Assembly: GCF_022664455.2 (NCBI RefSeq)
Contig: NZ_JAKRKC020000002.1
Span: forward strand, 2,914,001 to 2,978,000
Length of the DNA: 64,000 bases
Direction of reading: 5' to 3'
Source of the DNA: Actinomadura luzonensis
GTDB lineage: Bacteria; Actinomycetota; Actinomycetes; Streptosporangiales; Streptosporangiaceae
Below are positions 1-8,124 of this stretch, in pieces (the stretch's first letter is position 1; every line of letters begins with the position of its first letter). Made by a program: the position numbers and the translations under genes. The notes under the pieces were generated by a model. That model searched no databases and was not told the DNA's origin. It saw nothing but the letters and a program-made list of their open reading frames with translations.

Positions 1-276
1 CTGCAGCACCATGCCGATGTGCGTGGCGCGCAGCCGGTCCAGGGTGCGCTGGCCGAGCCTGCCGAGGTCCGCGCCGTCCAGCCACAGGCGGCCCGCGCTG
101 GGCCGCAGCAGCCCGGCCAGCAGCCACAGCAGCGTCGACTTGCCCGCTCCCGACGGGCCGAGCAGCGCGACCGTCTCGCCCGCGTCGATGACCAGGTCAA
201 CGTCGCGCAGGGCGACGACCTCGACGTCGCGCGCCCGGTAGATCTGCACGACGCCGTCGCACCTGACGAGGCTCAC
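1..276 (-). CDS. ABC transporter ATP-binding protein (C-terminal part outside window)
   Basis: This is the N-terminal part of an ABC ATPase that runs out of the window at base 1. The visible 92 residues carry the Walker A motif GPSGAGKST and end in the Q-loop region (IGMVLQ). The length and the LDG..L. spacing fit the MacB/LolD class of ATPases that serve FtsX-like permeases. The GTG start lies inside the stop of the upstream ATPase gene (GTGA overlap), so the two are translationally coupled and probably serve one exporter. The permease is expected beyond the window edge. The substrate is unknown. Confidence 0.85.
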   Translation of the reverse strand, partial: MSLVRCDGVVQIYRARDVEVVALRDVDLVIDAGETVALLGPSGAGKSTLLWLLAGLLRPSAGRLWLDGADLGRLGQRTLDRLRATHIGMVLQ

Positions 277-977
277 GGCCCCCTCCTCGCCCGCCGGGCC
301 GTGGCCGCCGGCGTCCGCAGCTCGATGACCCGGTCGCAGCGCCCGGCCGCCTCCGGGTCGTGGGTGGCGATCACCAGGGCGGCGCCCCCGTCCGCGACCG
401 CGAGCAGTTCGTCCAGGACGAGGGCGCGGTGCCCGGCGTCCTGCTCGGCCGTGGGCTCGTCGGCCAGCAGCACCCGGGGCCGCAGCGCCAGCGCCCTCGC
501 CACCGCGACCCGCTGCTGCTGGCCGCCGGACAGCTCCTCGACCAGCAGCTCGGCGAATCTCGCCACCCGCAGCCGGTCCAGCGCCCCGGCCGCCAGCCGC
601 ATCGCCTCGCGCGGGGTGCGGCCCGCCGCCCGCAGCGCGACCTCGACGTTCTCGGCCGCCGTGAGCAGGCTGAGCAGCCCGTACGACTGGAGGACCAGCG
701 CCAGGCCGGCCCGCAGGTCCGGGCGCTCGTCCAGCGGGACGCCGCCGGCCAGCACCCGGCCCGCCGCGGGTGGGAGCAGCCCGGCGAGCGTGGTGAGCAG
801 GGTCGTCTTGCCGGAGCCCGAGGGGCCCATGAGCGCGACCCGCTCGCCCGGCCAGAACTCCAGCGTGAGATCTTCGATGATCGTGCGCCCGCCGGCCCGG
901 CAGCTCAGCGCGCGGCAGGCGAGCGCCGGTCCAGGCGCCACGCGCGGATCATCCCCCTGACCGATGATCTCCGTCAA
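273..977 (-). CDS. ABC transporter ATP-binding protein
   Basis: This 234-residue ABC ATPase is complete. It has Walker A GPSGSGKTT near residue 50, Q-loop LVLQSYG, signature LSGGQQQR near 148, Walker B VLLADEP near 170 and the H-loop IATHDPE. The domain order and size match LolD/MacB-type ATPases that energise lipoprotein or drug exporters. The start is uncertain: the longest frame begins with TTG at 977, close to a TATTAA hexamer, and an in-frame GTG about 12 codons later is also possible. It is first in an operon with the following ATPase. A TGCAAC-TAG-GTTGCA palindrome just upstream may be its operator. The transported substrate cannot be read from the sequence. Confidence 0.88.
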   Translation of the reverse strand: MTEIIGQGDDPRVAPGPALACRALSCRAGGRTIIEDLTLEFWPGERVALMGPSGSGKTTLLTTLAGLLPPAAGRVLAGGVPLDERPDLRAGLALVLQSYGLLSLLTAAENVEVALRAAGRTPREAMRLAAGALDRLRVARFAELLVEELSGGQQQRVAVARALALRPRVLLADEPTAEQDAGHRALVLDELLAVADGGAALVIATHDPEAAGRCDRVIELRTPAATARRARRGP

Positions 978-990
978 CGGTTAATACGGC

Positions 991-1005
991 TGCAACTAGG
1001 TTGCA
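991..1005. promoter_or_regulatory. Palindrome TGCAACTAGGTTGCA upstream of the ABC ATPase operon
   Basis: Two perfect 6-bp arms (TGCAAC and GTTGCA) are separated by TAG, about 14 bp upstream of the first possible start of the ATPase operon and beside the TATTAA hexamer read on the minus strand. The symmetry and position suit a repressor operator overlapping the promoter. The regulator is unknown, and none is encoded next to it inside the window. Confidence 0.4.
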
Positions 1006-1091
1006 AGTGAGCCAAATACCGTTATGTCTGCAAGCACCTGAGCCGCGGGATCGGATCTGTCCAGTACAGGGGCATGGGCAGTCCGGGGAGA

Positions 1092-2781
1092 TCACGCGGC
1101 TCTCCCTTTTGCGTCGCGGGCGCGGGCGGGCGGCCGGTGCAGGAACGGCTCCAGCAGGCCGGGCACCGCCCGCGCCGCCAGGTCCAGGCCGTCGCCGCGG
1201 CCCACGTCCACGACCTCGTAGTGCCCGTCGCCCGCCGCCGTGGCGGCCGAGACCGTCACCAGGCCGGCGCGGCGCTGGAAGAACGACTCGGTGACCGTCC
1301 AGCCGGCGATGCCCGCCCGGTCCAGCGCGACCGTGCGCCGGACCAGCGCCCCGCTCCTGGTGACCAGGTGCTGGCGGGTGAGGGCGTGCCCCAGGCCGCG
1401 CGCCGCCGCCGCCGCGGCCCACAGCGCCACCGGCAGCGCCGCCGCCGGCACCGCCCAGACCCACGCCCGCAACCAGGGGAACACCCCGGCCCAGGACGCA
1501 GCCCCGGACGCAGCCCCGGACGCAGCCCCGGACGCCGCCCCGGCCGCGAGCGCCAGGGCCGACACGGTGACCAGCGCCCGCACGTACCGCCGCCGCCGCG
1601 CCGCCGGCGGGCGCGGCCAGCCTGGGCCACGCGTCCGCCGCCCGCCCTCGCGCAGGACCGCCGCGGCCAGGCGGGCGGCCCGGCGCGGGGAGCGGCGGGG
1701 TGAGCGCGCCGACGTCCTCGGTCTCGTTCTCCGCCTTGGCCAGGCCCGTGGCGACGGCCTGGACCCGCGCCCCGCCGCCCAGCCGCAGCAGCAGCGGCTC
1801 GCGCAGCTCCACCCCGCGCAGCCGCCGCACCTCCAGCGTCAGCGACCGGGACGTCAGCAGGCCGCGCCGCAGCCGCAGCCGCCCCGGCTCGCGGTCCAGC
1901 CGGTAGCGCCCCCACGACTCGGTGAACAGCGCCACCGCGCCCAGCGCGCCCACCGCGAGGTTCGCCGCCGCCAGCAGCCCGGCGGCGGGCAGCGGGCGAT
2001 CGGCCGCCCAGTCCCACACCGGGCCGGCCGCCCGCTCGGCGACGTCCTCCAGCCCGAGGTTGTCCACCACCTTGTACGCCACGCCCGCCAGCGCGGCCGC
2101 GCCCGCGAACGTCCAGCCCGACAGCGGCGCGTACCGGATCCACGACCACCGCAGCTCGGCCAGCGGCCCCTCGTCCGGGGCCGCCCGCTGCGGCGCCCGT
2201 GCCCGCCGCGGCGCCCGTGCCCGCCGCGGCGCCCGTGCCGCCGCGGCGCCCGTGCCCGCCGTGGCGCCCGTGCCCGCCGCGGCGCCGGTCAGCAGCGCGC
2301 GGCGCAGCTCCTCGGCGTCGCGCCGGGTCAGCGGGTCCAGCGTCAGCTCCTCGCCCTCCGCCGCGCGCTCGCCGGTGCCCACCTTGACCACCACCAGCCC
2401 GAACAGCCGCAGCACCGGGTCGGCCCGCAGGTCCACGCTCCGCACCCGGTCGCGCGGGATCGCCCTGGCCCGGCGCACCGCGATCCCGGACAGCAGCTCC
2501 AGCCGCTCGCCGGTCAGCCGCCAGCGGGTCGTCCTGAGCCGGGCCACGTCGTAGGCCGCCACCCCGGCGGCGGCGAGCGCCAGCACCCCCGCGCACGCCG
2601 CCACGACCGCCCCGGCCGGCCAGTCCGCGCCGGCGAGCAGGCGGGCCAGCACGACCGCCGCCGGCCCGCCGAGCGCCGGCGACCTGACCGCCGAGGCCGC
2701 CACCGACCGCCCCGCCGGCCGCCGCCAGCCGTCCCCTCCCGCCGCGGAGCGGTCCGCGGGCCGCCCGTTCCCGGGCGTCAT
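1092..2781 (-). pseudogene. YdbT-like membrane protein with bacterial PH domains, frameshifted
   Basis: The protein has several bPH_2 (DUF304) modules separated by transmembrane pairs, as in YdbT-like membrane proteins, which usually have about 500 residues. The first reading frame starts at ATG 2781, overlapping the stop of the preceding gene (ATGA). It carries two PH-like modules (for example SLTLEVRRLRGVELREPLLLR) up to AENETEDVGALTPPLP near 1690. Homologous sequence then continues in another frame (ARLAAAVLREGG, later YVRALVTV) and ends at 1092 with a third module (LVRRTVALDRAGIAGWTV). Removing one base near 1680-1690 restores a continuous protein of about 563 residues. This is either a real inactivating shift or a base-calling error in a C/G run. 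GC-rich tandem repeats (18-bp units near 2195-2290, 12-bp units near 1498-1540) add Ala/Gly/Pro linkers. Confidence 0.7.
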
Positions 2782-3269
2782 GTCGCGTCCCCGGGGACGG
2801 CCTGCGTACGGGCGGTCAGCCGCTCGGCCAGGTCGGCGGCGAGCCGGTGGTCCAGGGCCGCGATCGTGACCGCGCCCGCCGACGAGGCCGTGGTCACCGT
2901 GACGTCCGCCAGCCCGAACAACCGCTGCACCGGCCCCCGCGCGGTGTCGATCCGCTGGATGCGCGACATCGGCGCCACCCGCCAGGTGTGGGTCAGCCAC
3001 CCCGTGCGCGTGTAGACCGCCTCGTCGGTGACCTCCCACCGCTCGGTCCGGTAGTACGCCCGGGGCGCCGCCACCGCCAGCGCCAGGCAGCCCGCCGCGA
3101 ACCCGGCGGCCACCACGCCCAGCCACAGCGGCCGGTCGGTGAACGCCCAGTACGCCCCGAGCGCCGCCGCGCCCACCGGCACCATGAGGATCAGCCACTG
3201 CGCCGTCCACCAGGCCACCGCCCGCCGGTCGGGCCGGTGCCGCGGCGGGCGCAACGCGGTCCCGCTCAT
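2778..3269 (-). CDS. YdbS-like PH domain membrane protein
   Basis: This 163-residue protein has two transmembrane helices (about residues 20-60: WLILMVPVGAAALGAYW and a following Ala/Leu helix) and then a bPH_2 domain (RTERWEVTDEAVYTRTGWL, later MSRIQRIDTARGPVQRLFG). This is the architecture of YdbS, the usual partner of YdbT. The start ATG 3269 overlaps the stop of the upstream small gene, and its own stop overlaps the YdbT-like start (both ATGA), so the three genes form a tightly coupled operon. The family is membrane-associated and its biochemical role is not settled. The frameshift in its partner raises the question of whether the pair still works. Confidence 0.82.
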   Translation of the reverse strand: MSGTALRPPRHRPDRRAVAWWTAQWLILMVPVGAAALGAYWAFTDRPLWLGVVAAGFAAGCLALAVAAPRAYYRTERWEVTDEAVYTRTGWLTHTWRVAPMSRIQRIDTARGPVQRLFGLADVTVTTASSAGAVTIAALDHRLAADLAERLTARTQAVPGDAT

Positions 3270-3493
3270 CTTCTTCCCTCCGTCTTTCCCACGGTCTCCG
3301 CGAGGGCGAGCAGCACGAAGCCGAGCACGCCGATCACGATGGCCGCGAACACCTCGTACCCGTCGAGGAACCCCACGTGGTGGACCACGAGCAGCCGCTC
3401 GGTCCACGGCCACAGGCCGAGCAGGGTGTTCCCCAGCCCGGCCGTGCCCTGCAGGAGCAGCAGCCAGCCGAGCAGCGTCAGCACCGTTCTCAC
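3266..3493 (-). CDS. Small membrane protein of unknown function
   Basis: This 75-residue product has two hydrophobic segments (about residues 3-20, TVLTLLGWLLLLQG, and 47-66, FAAIVIGVLGFVLLALAE) separated by a short polar stretch with WPWTERLLVVHH. I recognise no family. The GTG start at 3493 has a weak GGAG a few bases upstream. It is the first gene of the PH-domain operon and is divergent from the two-component system starting at 3604. The 110-bp gap between them holds both promoters. Confidence 0.65.
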   Translation of the reverse strand: MRTVLTLLGWLLLLQGTAGLGNTLLGLWPWTERLLVVHHVGFLDGYEVFAAIVIGVLGFVLLALAETVGKTEGRR

Positions 3494-3603
3494 CGCTCCA
3501 GGCTCGCGCGCGGGCCGCCGCGCCCGCGTCGTCCCGAGGTCTCGGAAGGCACCGACTTTGGTCGCTGTCGCCGCGACCTCCGCAGGGCCTAACCTCGGGA
3601 GAC

Positions 3604-4842
3604 GTGAAGGACGCGCGGGGGAGGGACACGCTCACGCCCGAGTACCGCTGGGCGCTGCCGGCGGTGCTGCTGGGCGACGGCGGCGGCAGCCGCCCGGTGC
3701 GCCGCTCCACCCGCGACTGGCTGGTCGACATCGCCGTGTTCCTGCTCGCCTGCGGCGTCACCCTGGTGACCCTCGACGAGCTGCGCGGCGTGCCCGCGCC
3801 GCTGCTGCTGGCCGAGCAGGTGCTCGGCGCCCTCGCCTGCGCGTCCGTGTGGCTGCGCCGCCGCTGGCCGGTGGGGCTGGCGCTGGTGCTCACCGCGTTG
3901 TCGACGTTCCTGGAGCTGGTGGGCGGCGCCAGCCTGGTGGCGCTGTTCACGGTGGCGGTGCACAGGCCGTTCAAGGTGTCCGGGCCGATCGCGCTGCTGA
4001 ACGTGCTGACGATCCCGCCGTACCTGCTGATCAGGCCCCAGCAGGAGCTGCCGCCGCTGGAGTGGGGGATCGTGCTGGGCGCGCTGCTGCTGACCGTCTA
4101 CGCCTGGGGCATCGTGGTCCGGGCCAGGCGGCAGCTCATCTGGTCGCTGCGCCAGCGCGCCGACGCCGCCGCCGAGCAGGCCAGGCAGGCCGAACGCGAG
4201 CGCATCGCCAGAGAGATGCACGACGTGCTCGCCCACCGCGTCTCCATGCTCAGCCTGCACGCGGGCGCGCTGGAGTTCCGCCCCGACGCGCCCGCCGCCG
4301 ACATCGCCCGCGCGGCCGGCGCGATCCGCGCCAACGCCCACCTGGCCCTCCAGGACCTCCGCCAGGTGATCGGCGTGCTGCGCCACCCGGGCGCGGGCGG
4401 CGACGACCCGGTGCCCGAGCGGCCGCAGCCCACGCTCGCCGACCTGCCGTCGCTGGTCGAGGAGTGCCGCCAGGCCGGCATGGACGTACGCCTGGAGCAG
4501 CGCGCCGCCGGCGCCCCCGACGGCCTGGGCCGCAACGTGTACCGCATCGTGCAGGAGGCGCTCACCAACGCGCGCAAGCACGCCGAGGGCGAGCCGGTGA
4601 CCGTCACCGTGACCGGCGCCCCCGGCGAGGGGCTGGCGGCCGAGGTCCGCAACCCGCTCGGCGACCCGCTCGCGCACCGGCACGCGCCGCGCCTGCCGGG
4701 CGCGGGGGCCGGGCTGATCGGGCTCGCGGAGCGGGCCGAGCTGGCCGGGGGCCGGCTGGAGCACGGCCCCACGCCGGAGGGCCAGTTCGTGGTGCGCGCC
4801 CGGCTGCCGTGGCCGCGCGGGACGACCGGGGAGAACACGTGA
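3604..4842 (+). CDS. Sensor histidine kinase (DesK/NarX type, HisKA_3)
   Basis: This is a 412-residue membrane histidine kinase. Four to five hydrophobic segments lie between about residues 40 and 172, followed by a coiled linker rich in Arg/Glu/Ala. The phosphoacceptor box is REMHDVLAHRVS (His about 206). The ATPase domain shows VYRIVQEALTNARKHA and a GAGAGLIGLAERAEL G-box. The GTG start at 3604 was chosen because a TAACCT hexamer ends 8 bases before it, a leaderless arrangement shared with other genes here; a longer frame upstream has no coding character. Its last codons overlap the response regulator start, so kinase and regulator are coupled. The signal is unknown, but the adjacent PH-domain operon and ABC ATPases are plausible targets. 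Confidence 0.9.
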   Translation: MKDARGRDTLTPEYRWALPAVLLGDGGGSRPVRRSTRDWLVDIAVFLLACGVTLVTLDELRGVPAPLLLAEQVLGALACASVWLRRRWPVGLALVLTALSTFLELVGGASLVALFTVAVHRPFKVSGPIALLNVLTIPPYLLIRPQQELPPLEWGIVLGALLLTVYAWGIVVRARRQLIWSLRQRADAAAEQARQAERERIAREMHDVLAHRVSMLSLHAGALEFRPDAPAADIARAAGAIRANAHLALQDLRQVIGVLRHPGAGGDDPVPERPQPTLADLPSLVEECRQAGMDVRLEQRAAGAPDGLGRNVYRIVQEALTNARKHAEGEPVTVTVTGAPGEGLAAEVRNPLGDPLAHRHAPRLPGAGAGLIGLAERAELAGGRLEHGPTPEGQFVVRARLPWPRGTTGENT

Positions 4843-5498
4843 TCAAAGTGCTGGTCGTCGACGACGACCCCATGGTCCGGGCCGGGCTGTCGATGATCCT
4901 CGGCGGCGCCGGCGACATCGGCGTCGTGGCCGAGGCCGGCGACGGCTCCGAGGTGCCGCCGCTGGTCGCCGAGCACCGGCCGGACGTCGTCCTCATGGAC
5001 ATCCGCATGCCCGGCGTGGACGGCCTCACCGCCACCGAGCGGCTGCGGGCCGCCCCTGCACCGTCCGGGGGGCCGCCCGAGGTGGTGGTGCTGACCACGT
5101 TCCACGCCGACGCGCAGGTGCTGCGGGCGCTGCGCGCCGGCGCGGCCGGGTTCCTGCTCAAGGACATCCCGCCCGGCGACCTGGTGGCGGCGATCAGGAG
5201 GGTGGCGTCGGGGGAGCCGATCCTGTCGCCCGCGGTGACCCGGCAGCTCATCGCGCACGTCGCCGACGGCGGCGCGGGCGAGCGCGCCGAGCGGGCCAGG
5301 CGGCTGCTCGGCCGGCTCAGCGAGCGCGAGCGGGAGGTCGCGCTGTGCGTGGGGCGGGGCCGCTCGAACGCGGAGATCGCGGGCGAGCTGTACATGAGCG
5401 TGCCCACGGTCAAGGCGCACGTCTCGCGCATCCTCACCAAGCTCGACCTCAACAACCGGGTGCAGGTGGCGCTGCTAGTCTACGACGCCGCCCCGTGA
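4839..5498 (+). CDS. Response regulator, NarL/LuxR family
   Basis: This is a 219-residue response regulator. The receiver domain (about residues 1-120) has the acidic pair in VVDDDP, the phosphoacceptor Asp54 in VLMDIRMPG, the conserved Thr in VVLTTF and Lys in FLLKDI. A LuxR-type helix-turn-helix follows (about 155-215: LSEREREVALCVGRGRSNAEIAGELYMS). The GTG start overlaps the kinase stop (GTGA). It is the cognate partner of the upstream kinase. It ends two bases before the convergent phosphotransferase gene, with no room for a separate terminator. Confidence 0.93.
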   Translation: MIKVLVVDDDPMVRAGLSMILGGAGDIGVVAEAGDGSEVPPLVAEHRPDVVLMDIRMPGVDGLTATERLRAAPAPSGGPPEVVVLTTFHADAQVLRALRAGAAGFLLKDIPPGDLVAAIRRVASGEPILSPAVTRQLIAHVADGGAGERAERARRLLGRLSEREREVALCVGRGRSNAEIAGELYMSVPTVKAHVSRILTKLDLNNRVQVALLVYDAAP

Positions 5499-5499
5499 G

Positions 5500-6564
5500 T
5501 CAGCCGGCCGCGAGCAGCTGCTCGATCGTGGCGCGGTGCAGCACCAGGTCGTCGGGGTCGTCCGGGTCGGGCTGCTCGCCGAAGTGGATCCTGCGCTGCC
5601 AGACCCTGGCCATGATGATGCCGTGCCGCAGGGCCGCGTACATCTCGTAGAAGGCCAGGTCGCGCGGCTCGTAGCCGGTCAGCTCGCGGTAGGCGCGGCA
5701 GACGTCGGCGGGGCGCATGAAGCCCGGCATGCCGGGCAGCCCCATGGCGACGGTGAGGTCCTGGAAGAAGCGGTGCAGGAAGATCATCCAGGAGAGGTCC
5801 AGCTCGCGCGGCGCCACGGCGGCCATCTCCCAGTCGAGCACCGCGACCGGGACGAAGTCGCGGAACATCAGGTTGCCGATCCTGGCGTCGCCCCAGCACA
5901 GCACGTCCGGGCCCGGCTGCTCCGGCCAGTGCGCCTCCAGCCAGGCGAAGGCCCGCTCCAGCAGCGGGATCGGGCGCCTGCCGTGCGCCCACTCGTAGTA
6001 GGCGTACTGGGCGTCCACGTGGGCGCGCAGCCCGGCGGGCCCGGCGAGCGCCAGCTCCGCCGCGCTGAACGCCGTCCCGTGCAGCGCCGCCACGACGCCC
6101 ACGCTCGCCTCCTGCAGCCTCCGCTGCTCCTCGGGCGACGCCTCGCAGAGCCAGCCGCCGAACGTGTAGGGCAGCACGTCGGGCGGCACCAGCCCGTCGG
6201 CGCGCTCCATGACGAAGAACGGGCTGCCGAGCGGCCCCGGGTCGGGCTCGAACCACAACGTCCTCGGTGCTGGGATTCCAGCTTTTTCCCTGGCCAGCCG
6301 CATGATCTCGAACTGCGACCGCAGATCGTAGGAGGGGAAGACTGGAACAGCTTCTCCCGCGGGCGCCAGCCGCGCCACGCAGCGGGTTCGCCGTCCGCCC
6401 CAGGCCGCGGTGAAGAACAGGGTCTCGCTCGACATGCCGTTGTCGGTGGGCCGGGCCAGCTCGGACACGGTGGCGTCCCCGCCGACCCGGCCGCGCAGCC
6501 ACGCGGTCACCTGCTCGCGCAGTTCTCCCAGGTCGCGGGTGGAGGTGCGCATCTGCTCCGTCAC
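5500..6564 (-). CDS. Phosphotransferase family protein (APH-like fold)
   Basis: This 354-residue protein belongs to the aminoglycoside-phosphotransferase-like superfamily. The active-site loop reads VLCWGDARIGNLMF near residues 240-253, and the metal-binding segment is VAVLDWEMAAVAP. The Trp-Gly-Asp form with a DWE motif is, from memory, typical of the phosphotransferase family proteins abundant in actinobacteria. These are often linked to acyl-CoA or lipid metabolism rather than antibiotic resistance. GTG 6564 was chosen because GGGAGG lies at a good distance upstream; an in-frame longer reading has no such site. The substrate is unknown. It is divergent from the NYN-domain gene. Confidence 0.82.
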   Translation of the reverse strand: MTEQMRTSTRDLGELREQVTAWLRGRVGGDATVSELARPTDNGMSSETLFFTAAWGGRRTRCVARLAPAGEAVPVFPSYDLRSQFEIMRLAREKAGIPAPRTLWFEPDPGPLGSPFFVMERADGLVPPDVLPYTFGGWLCEASPEEQRRLQEASVGVVAALHGTAFSAAELALAGPAGLRAHVDAQYAYYEWAHGRRPIPLLERAFAWLEAHWPEQPGPDVLCWGDARIGNLMFRDFVPVAVLDWEMAAVAPRELDLSWMIFLHRFFQDLTVAMGLPGMPGFMRPADVCRAYRELTGYEPRDLAFYEMYAALRHGIIMARVWQRRIHFGEQPDPDDPDDLVLHRATIEQLLAAG

Positions 6565-6708
6565 GGTGGGCCTCCCAGACGAACATCCGCCGTTCACCTG
6601 TCGTACACCCCCAACCAAGCGCTCGTCCATACACGGGTGGCCGTTACGGTCAGGTACGCGGCAGCCGTACCCTTGTCTGAAAGGGCATGTCACGAAGGGA
6701 CAAGTGGG

Positions 6709-8031
6709 ATGAGTTCAGCGGGTGAAGGCCTGTCTCGCCCGCTTCCCGAGCAGGTGCGGCTCAATGTCGTCGACCTGGCGGCCACGGTTCTCGGGACGAT
6801 GCCCCCTGCCACGATCCCGCCGCCCCTCCGGGGCATCGCCAAGTTCGAGGCCCGCAAACGGGCCAAACTCGGCAGCGCGCCCATCGCCGCGCAGCTCGAG
6901 AACGACAAGAAGTTCCGCGAGCTGGTCGCCGAGTCGGTGGCCGCCGGCTGGCCCGAGCTGGTGTCCTCGCTGGCCGACGGCGTCATCCCGCCCGCCGCCG
7001 ACCCCGTGCTGGTGGCCGCGGCGGCCTACCTCACCCGGCCGCCCGGCTGGGAGGAGATGATCGAGCTCGCCCGCAGCGACCTCGCGCAGTCCGCCGTGGC
7101 CGCCGAGGGCTCCGAGCGCGAGGAGGTCGTCTCCCGGCTGCGCGAGCAGCTCGCCGCGCAGAAGAGCGCCGCCAAGGAGGAGTCCGACCGGCTGCGCGAG
7201 CAGCTCAAGCTGGCCCGCGCGGAGAACTCCGACCTGCGCCGCAAGCTCCACGACGCCCGCGAGCGGGCCAAGGCCGCCGTGGCCCGCGCCGAGGAGATGG
7301 AGCGCGCGGCCGAGGAGGCGCGCACCGCCGCCGTGGCCGCGGGCAGCGCGGGGGAGTCCGAGCTGCGGCGGCTGCGCGAGCGGCTGTCGGACGTGGAGAA
7401 GCAGCTCGAAGCCTCCCGCCGGGCCGCCCGCGAGGGCCGCAGCCTGGAGGACGCCCGCATCCGGGTGCTGCTCGACGCGCTCCAGGACGCCTCCGCCGGG
7501 CTGCGCAGGGAGCTCGGGCTGCCCACCACCATCAGCCGGCCCGCCGACTCCGTCACCGCCCACACCGGCGAGCGGCCGGGGGTGCGCGGCGTGCCCGCGC
7601 GGGCGCTGGCCGACGACGACCCGCAGCTCCTCGACCAGCTTCTCGCGGTGCCGCAGGTCCACCTCATCATCGACGGCTACAACGTCACCAAGACCGGCTA
7701 CGGCACGCTCACGCTCGCCGACCAGCGCAACCGGCTCATGACCGGGCTCGGCGGGCTGGCCGCGCAGACCCGGGTCGAGGTGACGGTCGTCTTCGACGGG
7801 GCCGAGCTCAACGCCCCGGTGCAGGTCGTGGCGCCGCGCGGGGTGCGGGTGCTGTTCAGCGACCCGGGCGAGATCGCCGACGACCTCATCCGGCAACTCG
7901 TGCGCGCCGAGCCGCCGGGGCGGGCCATCGCCGTCGTGTCCTCCGACCGCGAGGTGGCCGAGTCGGTGCGGCGCATGGGCGCCAGACCCGTTCCGTCTGC
8001 TTTGCTGCTGCGTCGCCTGGGTCGCGCCTAG
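6709..8031 (+). CDS. NYN-domain protein with long coiled coil (YacP-like)
   Basis: This is a 440-residue protein in three parts. The N-terminal alpha-helical region (about 1-130) contains LPEQVRLNVVDLAATVLG. A long coiled coil follows (about 135-265, repeated LREQL..A and RARAEEMERAAEEA segments). The C-terminal NYN/PIN-like ribonuclease domain begins at VHLIIDGYNVTKTGYG and includes VTVVFDGAE and VSSDREVAESV, which supply the conserved Asp residues. The fold suggests a metal-dependent RNase or RNA-binding role. ATG 6709 follows AAGGGACAAGTGGG, and a TACCCT hexamer about 37 bases upstream could be its -10. It stands alone between the divergent phosphotransferase and the NlpC/P60 gene. I know of no specific RNA target. 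Confidence 0.85.
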   Translation: MSSAGEGLSRPLPEQVRLNVVDLAATVLGTMPPATIPPPLRGIAKFEARKRAKLGSAPIAAQLENDKKFRELVAESVAAGWPELVSSLADGVIPPAADPVLVAAAAYLTRPPGWEEMIELARSDLAQSAVAAEGSEREEVVSRLREQLAAQKSAAKEESDRLREQLKLARAENSDLRRKLHDARERAKAAVARAEEMERAAEEARTAAVAAGSAGESELRRLRERLSDVEKQLEASRRAAREGRSLEDARIRVLLDALQDASAGLRRELGLPTTISRPADSVTAHTGERPGVRGVPARALADDDPQLLDQLLAVPQVHLIIDGYNVTKTGYGTLTLADQRNRLMTGLGGLAAQTRVEVTVVFDGAELNAPVQVVAPRGVRVLFSDPGEIADDLIRQLVRAEPPGRAIAVVSSDREVAESVRRMGARPVPSALLLRRLGRA

Positions 8032-8124
8032 ATTACGACTTGCTCGTTTTGGGCGTTCGGGTGAGACCCCACGCGCCACTTCTGTACTATTCGCCCCAGA
8101 TGTTTACCCCTGGGAGGCGACGCA

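Noticed and set aside
949..3210. One continuous 753-codon minus-strand frame across the PH-domain genes
   Set aside because: It joins three different coding segments, including stretches out of frame with the YdbS-like and C-terminal YdbT-like modules. Overlapping ATGA junctions and a frameshift explain the region better.
5500..6564. Aminoglycoside resistance phosphotransferase
   Set aside because: The active-site loop WGDARIGN and DWE motif fit the broad actinobacterial phosphotransferase family rather than APH resistance enzymes with HGD...N and DxD/G patterns; no resistance role is claimed.
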